Source of the DNA: JASFJH01 sp050117725
GTDB taxonomy: Bacteria > Pseudomonadota > Gammaproteobacteria > AKS1
Direction of reading: 5' to 3'
NCBI GenBank assembly: GCA_050117725.1
Contig: JASFME010000044.1
Span: forward strand, 1 to 12,344
Length of the DNA: 12,344 nt
Made by a program: the position numbers and the translations under genes. Shown here in pieces: positions 7,214 to 12,344 of the stretch; position 1 is the first letter of the stretch; each line of letters opens with the position of its first letter. The notes under the pieces are model-generated. The model was given only the letters and a program-made list of their open reading frames with translations, made no database searches and had not been told where the DNA came from.

Positions 7214-7246
7214 AAAAAAACGCCCGTCAATGACGGGCGTTTTTTT
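7214..7246. terminator. Bidirectional rho-independent terminator
   Basis: A GC-rich stem CGCCCGTC (7221-7228) pairs with GACGGGCG (7232-7239) around AAT. It is flanked by seven A on the left and seven T on the right, so it can end rightward slyD transcripts and the leftward sulfur/redox operon whose last gene stops at 7264. Confidence 0.95.
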
Positions 7247-7263
7247 ATGTAGTGAGGCAACAA

Positions 7264-8241
7264 TTATTCCATCTTCATACTGTTCAGTTCTTTGCTCGTC
7301 TTCGTATATTCATGCAGAGAACCATCATAGAGTTGCACCTGCTTGTTGCCCATAAGTTCATGCATGATGAACCAGCCTCCCGATGCAAGGTGGCCACTAT
7401 TGCAATAGGTAATACTCGGCTTGTTCGTGTCCACGTTCATCGTCTCCGACAGCGATTGCAGTTCCTTCAGTGACAGGAATTTGGCCTTGCCCCCCGGACC
7501 GGTCATGAGTTCATTCGGGAAGGACTTCGCTCCTGGCAGGTGGCCCTTCGCATCGACATAGGACTTCTTGTACACGCCAAGATACTGGCTGAGCGGGCGG
7601 TTATCCACGAGCTGTACCTTGCCAGTCTTCACCGCATCCGCCACTTCCTGCGTGCTGGCAAGCATCTCGTCACGTTGTGCCGAGGCCACCCAGTTACCGG
7701 GGTCGGTTTTGCCAACCTTGCTGCTGGTCTTGTGGCCGTCCCTGAGCCACTGCGTCAGCCCCCCATCGAGGATCGCCATGTTGTCATGGCCGAAATACTT
7801 GAGCTGCCAGTACAGGCGTGTCGCCATGGTCATATCGAGATTACTCAACCCCTTTGAGGTGATCACGATCGCGCTGTCCTTGTTCACCCCCGCGGCCTGG
7901 ATCAGTTTTTCAAACACAGACTTTTCCGGGATGATCTTGTCGATCTTCTTGCCATCGATGACCCGGCTCGTACGTATATGACTGTAATTGATCAGTGCGG
8001 CACCCGGGATATGACCGGCGACTTTGACCAGCCTTTGCTTGCCAGTCTTCTTGTCCGTTTTGAAGACCGGGCTCGTGGTAAAGCTTTTCACATCCTTGCG
8101 CACGTCGAGGATGACGACCTTGTCCTTGTGTGCCGCCAGCCAGTCCGTTTCAACGAGCGGGCCGGGCAGGGTCGTCGCAGCATGCGCCGTCGTCACGACA
8201 GGAATGGCCAGAACAATAAGTATTTTTTGCAGCACTTTCAT
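7264..8241 (-). CDS. Periplasmic tandem-rhodanese sulfurtransferase
   Basis: A 325-aa protein with a signal peptide (1-21, cleavage after AHA) and two rhodanese domains. Domain 1 covers about 28-172 (WLAAHKDKVVILDVRK, GHIPGAALINY) and domain 2 about 197-318 (VQLVDNRPLSQYLG, GHLPGAKSFP). Domain 2 holds the catalytic cysteine C280 in the loop CNSGHLASGGW, followed by LYDGSLHEYT. The equivalent loop of domain 1 (VITSKGLSNLD, 126-136) has no Cys, so that domain is structural or regulatory, as in thiosulfate and mercaptopyruvate sulfurtransferases. GGGAG lies seven bases before the ATG. It is the last gene of the seven-gene operon, and its periplasmic location fits use with the secreted cytochrome and the permease. 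It likely moves sulfane sulfur; the donor and acceptor are unknown. Confidence 0.9.
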   Translation of the reverse strand: MKVLQKILIVLAIPVVTTAHAATTLPGPLVETDWLAAHKDKVVILDVRKDVKSFTTSPVFKTDKKTGKQRLVKVAGHIPGAALINYSHIRTSRVIDGKKIDKIIPEKSVFEKLIQAAGVNKDSAIVITSKGLSNLDMTMATRLYWQLKYFGHDNMAILDGGLTQWLRDGHKTSSKVGKTDPGNWVASAQRDEMLASTQEVADAVKTGKVQLVDNRPLSQYLGVYKKSYVDAKGHLPGAKSFPNELMTGPGGKAKFLSLKELQSLSETMNVDTNKPSITYCNSGHLASGGWFIMHELMGNKQVQLYDGSLHEYTKTSKELNSMKME

Positions 8242-8268
8242 TACTTCACTCCCAGGTTGGATTGGATA

Positions 8269-8892
8269 CTATTGGCACTGTTTGTTTTGCAGGCAAGTAT
8301 GGATATCACTTGCCAGGCTTATCGCCTGTTGTGCCAGAAAATAAACTTCCCTTTTCCTAAATACATCTTCGCGTGTTGTTTCTGCCATGATGCGGCTCAA
8401 ATCCGCATCACGCTCGGCAAATAATGTTTGCAGGCTGACGGTATAGCAACGCAGCATTGCATTCAGCCAGGTTGCCACGGGCCCCGCACCCGCTTCTGTC
8501 TGCAACTGTCGCAAGGCCTGCTGCACACCTTCCTGTTCCAGCCACTCCCCGCCGCTGACCCAGCGATTCACTGCGAACCAGCAGAGGGGTTGTCCCTGCC
8601 GGTCCATCGACAAACCGGCTACGTGCCGCCAATCGCCATCGCCGCAACAGGTAAAGATATGAAAATGACCATGCTCTGTGGAAAGGGTGTCCGGCGACGC
8701 ATGGCAGTGGTAAAAGGCACGCCACTGGCCGTTGCCAAACACGACCGGGCCATCGGGGGGGTAATGTTGCTGCTGTCCAGGTGCCTGGCCCTGTAATACT
8801 TCGAGCACGGCATTACTCTGCCGGTTAGCGAAGTCCTGCAGGGATGCGAGCAGATCCTGCGCGGCACGAATTTGCTCCTGTGTGCACCCCAT
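8269..8892 (-). CDS. His/Cys-rich conserved hypothetical protein (possibly DUF6969)
   Basis: A 207-aa protein with no signal peptide or membrane segment, so probably cytoplasmic. The central segment FYHCHASPDTLSTEHGHFHI (residues 60-79) contains five His and one Cys, followed by C82-C83, which suggests metal binding. It resembles what I recall of DUF6969 proteins (YYHAH...EHGHFH), but I cannot confirm the family. The C-terminal half is helical (about 118-200) and ends with HTCLQNKQCQ. Its ATG overlaps the stop of the Cys-repeat peptide by one base (TAATG), so translation is coupled, and the rhodanese follows 27 bases later. Co-transcription with secreted sulfur genes suggests a role in the same process, perhaps metal or sulfur insertion, but this is an inference. 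Confidence 0.65.
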   Translation of the reverse strand: MGCTQEQIRAAQDLLASLQDFANRQSNAVLEVLQGQAPGQQQHYPPDGPVVFGNGQWRAFYHCHASPDTLSTEHGHFHIFTCCGDGDWRHVAGLSMDRQGQPLCWFAVNRWVSGGEWLEQEGVQQALRQLQTEAGAGPVATWLNAMLRCYTVSLQTLFAERDADLSRIMAETTREDVFRKREVYFLAQQAISLASDIHTCLQNKQCQ

Positions 8893-9104
8893 TACAGGCT
8901 GCAGGGCGAGGCATCCAGGCCGCAGGGGCTTTCCAGACCGCAGGGCGAGACATCCAGGCCACAGGGGCTTTCATCAGAATAGGTGATTGATGATTCCGCC
9001 TCCGCCACCGGCTCGGGCAGGCGGTGACGCGTGTGATCAACAGTGGCCGCAATCGCCGCGATACCAAGGGCCGTGCCGACAATAAGCTTGTTTTTCATAC
9101 TCAT
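8892..9104 (-). CDS. Small membrane-anchored peptide with four SPC(G/S)L repeats
   Basis: A 70-aa protein I do not recognise. Residues 5-21 (NKLIVGTALGIAAIAAT) form one hydrophobic segment, either a membrane anchor or a signal peptide, followed by a linker. The C-terminal 26 residues are two copies of a 13-residue unit, ESPCGLDVSPCGL and ESPCGLDASPCSL, giving four evenly spaced cysteines, each in an SPC(G/S)L motif. Its ATG overlaps the permease stop by four bases (ATGA; GGGAG seven bases upstream), and its TAA overlaps the next ATG, so it sits coupled between two genes. A second ATG at 9098 with AGGA seven bases upstream is equally possible. Four thiols outside a membrane anchor in a sulfur operon suggest metal binding or a sulfur carrier; this is speculative. 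Confidence 0.7.
   Translation of the reverse strand: MSMKNKLIVGTALGIAAIAATVDHTRHRLPEPVAEAESSITYSDESPCGLDVSPCGLESPCGLDASPCSL
8895..8972 (-). repeat. Two tandem 39-base coding repeats
   Basis: The copies at 8934-8972 and 8895-8933 agree at 35 of 39 positions. The four differences produce one silent change (TGT/TGC), Val to Ala, and Gly to Ser (two bases). Each unit encodes 13 residues with two SPC motifs. The frame is kept through both copies and stops directly after the second. Confidence 0.95.
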
Positions 9105-10297
9105 GTCCTGGCTCCCATGGGCTTGTCGATACCAGTTCTACTGCGCAACCATACACCCAACACGCTGCCCGTAAAACCGGCGACCAGCCATAACCAGCCA
9201 TGCAGGCTGCCCGTGCTGATTCCGGCCAGCAACGCACCGATGTTGCAGCCAAATGCAAGCCGTGCGCCATAGCCAAGCAACAGGCCACCGATAATGGCAC
9301 TCCATATATCGCGCCCCTGCAGCTTGCTGTCCGGTGCAAAGCGGCCGGCCAGCGCCGCCGCCAGCACCGCGCCGAGGATCACGCCAAAGTCCATCACCGA
9401 CGTCGTATCGGCCAGCACACTGCTGTGCAGGGCATTGGCGGCATAACCGCTTTGCCAGTAGGGCCAGGTTTCCACCGGCAGACCGAGCGCCATGGCAATC
9501 TTGGCGCCCCACAAACCGAAGGCAAAGGTAATCGTCCAGGGGTGCCCGGCCAGCAACAGGGTCAGCAGGCCGAACAGCAACAAGCCGGCAATGCCCCAAC
9601 TCAGCGGCCAGGGCCCGAATAACAAGCGCTCAAGAAACGGGCGTGGTTGCGTGGCCCGAAGCATTACCAGTTCACCATGACGCCGATACTCGCTACGTCT
9701 CACGAACTGATACAACATCCCCAGTACAAACAATTGCAGTAATATCGCCTGCCACCAGCCCAGTTGCTCGGGCAGGCTGACACGGCCGATATCCGGTAGT
9801 GCCAGCCACCAGTGCAAATGCGCCGAACCCAGCGTCGCACCCACGATAAAGAACCCGAGCGTAATCAGCATACGCACGTGCCCGCCACCAACGGTAAACA
9901 GGGTACCCGAACCACAGCCGCCACCCAGCTGCATGCCGACGCCGAACAGGAAGGCGCCGACCAGTACGGCAACACCGACCGGACCGAGTGCCGCACTGGC
10001 ATGCAGTTCGCCGAACACACCGGCAACCAGCGGAATAAACAGCATCGATGTCAAACCGAGCAGGATCAGCTGTGCCCGTATGCCCTGTCCTTGCCGGCGC
10101 CTGATAAATGCCCGCCATGCACCGGAAAAACCAAACGCGGCGTGTAACAGTGTCACCCCCAGGCCGATCCCGACCAGGAACAACAAGGCCTGTTTCAGTG
10201 AGAGTTCGTGTTGTAAAAATAGCGTGATGGCAAACAGTGCAATGACAACGGCCAGTACCGTGCCACGATCACTTTGCCTTGAAGTCGGTTTTGTCAT
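9101..10297 (-). CDS. YeeE/YedE (TsuA-like) sulfur-compound permease
   Basis: A roughly 398-aa polytopic inner-membrane protein. It carries both family repeats: GVGMQLGGGCGSGTLFTVGG in the middle, with a Cys near residue 128, and GYGARLAFGCNIGALLAGIS near the C-terminus, with a Cys near 351. Such cysteines line the thiosulfate path in characterised YeeE/TsuA proteins. It imports thiosulfate in known cases; related members are proposed to move other sulfur species. I start at ATG 10297 (MTKPTSRQ), 14 bases after the previous stop; an in-frame ATG at 10327 would overlap the upstream gene by 16 bases and has its GGTGG too close. The stop overlaps the start of the Cys-repeat peptide (ATGA). Partners in the operon (rhodanese, cytochrome) support sulfur handling; substrate and direction are unknown. 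Confidence 0.9.
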   Translation of the reverse strand: MTKPTSRQSDRGTVLAVVIALFAITLFLQHELSLKQALLFLVGIGLGVTLLHAAFGFSGAWRAFIRRRQGQGIRAQLILLGLTSMLFIPLVAGVFGELHASAALGPVGVAVLVGAFLFGVGMQLGGGCGSGTLFTVGGGHVRMLITLGFFIVGATLGSAHLHWWLALPDIGRVSLPEQLGWWQAILLQLFVLGMLYQFVRRSEYRRHGELVMLRATQPRPFLERLLFGPWPLSWGIAGLLLFGLLTLLLAGHPWTITFAFGLWGAKIAMALGLPVETWPYWQSGYAANALHSSVLADTTSVMDFGVILGAVLAAALAGRFAPDSKLQGRDIWSAIIGGLLLGYGARLAFGCNIGALLAGISTGSLHGWLWLVAGFTGSVLGVWLRSRTGIDKPMGART

Positions 10298-10311
10298 GGT
10301 TGTTATTGCTC

Positions 10312-10554
10312 TTATTCGCCCAGCCATTCCACCAGGTAATACAGCCGGTAACCTTCCGAGGAGCGCGACGGGCCCAGCACGCGCGCGGCGTAGCGGTTAT
10401 CCTGCGGCGCGGCAGCGGCCTCTGCTGTTGCCTGGTCGGCCATGACCTGCACGCAATCTGCCGGAAACCGATCCCGTTTACGCCGCGGCGCATACACCAC
10501 GGCGAAACGCTCCTCGACGACATCGGCCTGCGGGTCTATTGTGATGCGCGACAT
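10312..10554 (-). CDS. Small hypothetical protein (80 aa)
   Basis: I do not recognise this protein. It is soluble, lacks a signal peptide, has a single Cys (residue 34), and is rich in charged residues at the start (MSRITIDPQADVVEERFAVV, then APRRKRDRF) with a hydrophobic-aromatic end (YRLYYLVEWLGE). It lies nine bases after the DUF302 gene and 14 before the chosen permease start, in the same direction, which supports a real gene of the operon. An AAGGG sits upstream inside the DUF302 stop region. Confidence 0.6.
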   Translation of the reverse strand: MSRITIDPQADVVEERFAVVYAPRRKRDRFPADCVQVMADQATAEAAAAPQDNRYAARVLGPSRSSEGYRLYYLVEWLGE

Positions 10555-10563
10555 GTCCGGCCC

Positions 10564-11022
10564 TTACCCCCTGTCGCCTGCCTCGCGCATTTCCTGCAGG
10601 ATCGCACGCACGTCATTTTCCCAGCGGGCAAAGAAATCGTTGATCATCGCCTCTTCAACAAGTTCGTTGAACATCGACGGATTCATCGCGACCAGCATGG
10701 TTTCGTCTTCTTCGGCAAAGATTACGATCTTCAGTGGCAGGTAGGCCATGAGCTGCGGGTGGCGTTGCGTCAGGGCATTGATCTCGGCCGCCTTGCCAAA
10801 AAACACAATGCGGTATTTGTCGGTTTTGTAACCGGACTTGGTCAGGCCAATATCAACGCGTTGCACGCGGCTGATGGTATAACCATATTCCTTGATCGTG
10901 TTCTGCAGTTGCAGCATCGCCTCGGGGAAGGTCTGCTGGCTGCGTGCCATAAGCAAATCCCCCTCGGCATGGACAAATGGCGTGGCCATCAGCAATAACA
11001 GGGCGGCGAGTAAACGTTTCAT
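10564..11022 (-). CDS. Secreted DUF302-domain protein
   Basis: A 152-aa protein with a signal peptide (1-19, cleavage after VHA) and one DUF302 domain, about 25-130: FPEAMLQLQNTIKEYGYTIS, YKTDKYRIVFFGKAAEINAL and the core LPLKIVIFAEEDETMLVAMN. DUF302 proteins are small alpha/beta proteins of unknown biochemical role, often seen with c-type cytochromes and sulfur genes. The ATG overlaps the stop of the cytochrome-DUF302 gene (ATGA), so translation is coupled. It is a paralogue of the C-terminal domain of that fusion (LPLKIVIF against LPCRVTIV, and MNP against INP), but it lacks the fusion's cysteines. Function unknown; it probably acts in the periplasm with the cytochrome. Confidence 0.85.
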   Translation of the reverse strand: MKRLLAALLLLMATPFVHAEGDLLMARSQQTFPEAMLQLQNTIKEYGYTISRVQRVDIGLTKSGYKTDKYRIVFFGKAAEINALTQRHPQLMAYLPLKIVIFAEEDETMLVAMNPSMFNELVEEAMINDFFARWENDVRAILQEMREAGDRG

Positions 11023-12089
11023 AGCGTGGCCTCCTCAAGGATGGCTTCATACACCGTGTGCATCTCGTCACAGGCCTTGTCGAGTTCGGCATTGTTATAC
11101 AGGGCGCTCAGGCGGCGCGGATTGATCGACATGATCTGCACCTTGCCTTCTCGCTCAACAATCGTCACCCGGCACGGCAGGAACAGTCCGACACGCGGGT
11201 CCACGGCAAGCACGTCGTTGAGTAACTGGAAGTTACAGAAATACACGATGGTACGTTTCGGATTCTCGTACTTTTCTTCCACCAGGCCGCTGTCAAAAGC
11301 CTGCACGCGGATGATGCGGTAGTTCGCCGCCACGGCCGCTGCCTTTATATTTGCCAGTGTCTGGTCGAAATCATACGGCGAATCGAAAACGAGCACCGGC
11401 TCCTCGGTGGGCAGTGACTTCGCCCGGCCTGGTGCCGGTTTCTGCTCGAAACTGCGGATATAACTGACAATATCATCGATATCCTCCTCTTTCAGGCCCT
11501 GCTTGAGAAAAGACTGCATCGGCGTACCTTCACGCCCCTGCATCAGGGTCTGCTTGATAAATGCATCCGATGCGGCGATCAAAAAGCCGGTGTTGTTCAG
11601 GGCCGGAGCAATGATCGGCAAATCACGTGGCCGCGAAAAGGTCACGCCGGTGCCATGTCCGCCCTCACCGTTGGCGCCATGACAGGCAGCACAATACTGC
11701 GTGAATAACTGCTTGCCGTGTTTGGCATCCCCCCGGATCACGGCCATCGACGGTTGCGGCTTTTTCACGGTCGGCGCAAAACTGCGCACATGATCGATGA
11801 TGGCCTGCAATTGCGCGTCACTGAGAGCATGAAAAGCCGGCATGACCCGGCTCGGACGGCCATGACGAATCGTGTGCATGAGGTAATTGTCAGTAACGCT
11901 GGCAAGGAAACTCGGCAACGCAAGCGGTACCCCGACCCCGCCCTTGCCGTCATAGCCGTGGCAACTCGCGCAATGCTCGGCATAGAGTTGCTTGCCCTTC
12001 GGTGAGGCCTGCGCGGCCAGCCCCGGCACGGCCAGCACTATAATGAGTGCCAACCTTGTCAGCGCTGGATTGAGTCTGGATAGAAGCAT
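11019..12089 (-). CDS. Secreted di-haem cytochrome c fused to a DUF302 domain
   Basis: A 356-aa periplasmic protein. After a signal peptide (about residues 1-29) come two class I cytochrome c domains: CASCH at 40-44 with a likely axial Met83 (VMPAF), and CAACH at 133-137 with a likely axial Met191 (TPMQSF). A DUF302 domain follows (about 232-350; YFCNF, LPCRVTIVEREGKVQIMSIN). I infer an electron carrier or small oxidoreductase whose DUF302 domain binds a partner or substrate. Three ATGs are tandem (12095, 12092, 12089); AGGAG ends at 12096, so only the third has a normal six-base spacing, which decides the start. It is the first gene of the operon, and its stop overlaps the next gene (ATGA). 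A perfect FNR-type box lies about 55 bases upstream. Confidence 0.9.
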   Translation of the reverse strand: MLLSRLNPALTRLALIIVLAVPGLAAQASPKGKQLYAEHCASCHGYDGKGGVGVPLALPSFLASVTDNYLMHTIRHGRPSRVMPAFHALSDAQLQAIIDHVRSFAPTVKKPQPSMAVIRGDAKHGKQLFTQYCAACHGANGEGGHGTGVTFSRPRDLPIIAPALNNTGFLIAASDAFIKQTLMQGREGTPMQSFLKQGLKEEDIDDIVSYIRSFEQKPAPGRAKSLPTEEPVLVFDSPYDFDQTLANIKAAAVAANYRIIRVQAFDSGLVEEKYENPKRTIVYFCNFQLLNDVLAVDPRVGLFLPCRVTIVEREGKVQIMSINPRRLSALYNNAELDKACDEMHTVYEAILEEATL

Positions 12090-12111
12090 CATCATCTCCT
12101 GCTTTTTAATA

Positions 12112-12127
12112 ATTAGAATGCTCTAAT
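12112..12127. promoter_or_regulatory. Inverted repeat ATTAGA-N4-TCTAAT, possible operator
   Basis: A perfect six-base inverted repeat with spacer ATGC lies between the FNR-type box and the cytochrome start codon, where the -10 region and transcription start would be expected. Its form suggests a dimeric repressor site, for example of the ArsR type that controls sulfur operons in other bacteria, but I cannot assign the regulator. Confidence 0.4.
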
Positions 12128-12145
12128 ATTTGACGCATGGCGGCG

Positions 12146-12159
12146 TTGATCTGGATCAA
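12146..12159. promoter_or_regulatory. FNR/Anr-type box upstream of the sulfur/redox operon
   Basis: TTGATCTGGATCAA matches the FNR consensus TTGAT-N4-ATCAA perfectly. The centre is 63 bases from the cytochrome start codon at 12089. Activation at -41.5 would put transcription start near 12111, about 22 bases before the ATG, allowing room for the AGGAG site. The site could equally drive a divergent gene to the right. Confidence 0.75.
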
Positions 12160-12244
12160 TACACTCACTGTGCCACAATGAATGAAAACAATAAAACCAA
12201 TTGGAATAGATTGTCATTGTCGAATAAATCCGAGGCACTCGTCC

Positions 12245-12344
12245 ATGTCATGCAGAAAGGCCGCAACGGCCCCGGCGCAAGATTTTGACGACACGATAAA
12301 TATCCCGCGCTGTATGCTGCAGTCGTGTACCTGCGATCCCCCTT
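12245..12344 (+). CDS. Possible start of a divergent gene (cut by window edge)
   Basis: An ATG at 12245 opens a frame that stays open to the window end (33 full codons, starting MSCRKAATAPAQDFDDTINI), with GAGG nine bases upstream. The peptide is cysteine-rich near its visible end (PRCMLQSCTCDPP), but I do not recognise it. The region 12160-12344 is open in several frames on both strands, so the call is weak. A second small frame (12178-12288, 36 aa) has no ribosome-binding site. Confidence 0.25.
   Translation, partial: MSCRKAATAPAQDFDDTINIPRCMLQSCTCDPP

Noticed and set aside
8895..8972. Tandem 39-base repeat as a CRISPR or intergenic repeat
   Set aside because: There are only two adjoining units with no spacers, and they keep a reading frame inside a coupled gene.
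9200..10445. Several plus-strand frames opposite the permease gene
   Set aside because: The minus strand encodes a textbook YeeE/YedE protein throughout; the opposite frames are Gln/Arg/Pro-rich shadows.
10279..10998. Long plus-strand reading frame (239 codons) opposite the DUF302 and 80-aa genes
   Set aside because: It lies antisense to two genes with clear signal peptide, family features and operon packing; its translation resembles no family and is a codon-bias shadow.
12259..12271. Hairpin GGCCG-CAA-CGGCC as a minus-strand terminator
   Set aside because: The stem is only five bases and the following T-run (TTTCT) is poor; no upstream minus-strand gene can be confirmed.
12178..12288. 36-aa plus-strand frame starting MNENNKTNW
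   Set aside because: No ribosome-binding site, short, and overlapped by another open frame with a better start; kept only as a remark.

Overview
The window looks like chromosomal DNA of a moderately GC-rich gammaproteobacterium. The supporting signs are an LbtU-type outer-membrane siderophore porin behind a near-consensus Fur box, a class I fructose-1,6-bisphosphatase, a SlyD-type FKBP, a PilZ protein and a DksA-like zinc-finger protein. The cluster of c-type cytochrome, YeeE/YedE permease and periplasmic rhodanese would suit a sulfur-metabolising, facultatively respiring lineage. The species cannot be named from the sequence. No tRNA, rRNA, transposase, phage gene or CRISPR array is visible.

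Layout. 1-456 (-) is the N-terminal part of fructose-1,6-bisphosphatase. 692-1654 (+) is a Fur-controlled LbtU-like porin ending at a strong hairpin terminator. 1749-3385 (-) is a two-gene, translationally coupled unit: a DUF900-like alpha/beta hydrolase followed by a lipoprotein with a PA-IL-like (LecA-like) beta-sandwich domain. 3564-3914 (-) is a TraR/DksA zinc-finger protein, divergent from 3962-5215 (+), an MgtC/DUF4010 membrane protein. 5290-5838 (+) is a secreted SYLF-domain protein. 5886-6119 (-) is a small orphan divergent from a PilZ protein (6271-6591, +). The SlyD-like isomerase (6711-7193, +) ends at a bidirectional terminator.

7264-12089 (-) is the most interesting part: a compact seven-gene operon. 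In transcription order it encodes a secreted di-haem cytochrome c fused to a C-terminal DUF302 domain; a second secreted DUF302 protein (ATGA overlap); an 80-aa orphan; a YeeE/YedE sulfur-compound permease; a 70-aa membrane-anchored peptide with four Ser-Pro-Cys repeats (ATGA overlap); a 207-aa His/Cys-rich protein (TAATG overlap); and a periplasmic tandem-rhodanese sulfurtransferase. The operon is preceded by a perfect FNR-type box (TTGAT-N4-ATCAA) and an inverted repeat lying between that box and the start codon, and it ends at the terminator shared with slyD. I infer a periplasmic sulfur-handling and redox module induced at low oxygen: electrons could pass through the cytochrome, sulfur species could be bound or relayed by the rhodanese and possibly by the Cys-repeat peptide, and sulfur or thiosulfate could be moved by the permease. 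No single family here proves that function.

The last ~180 bases, beyond the FNR box, may carry the start of a divergent gene that runs off the window, but this is weak.
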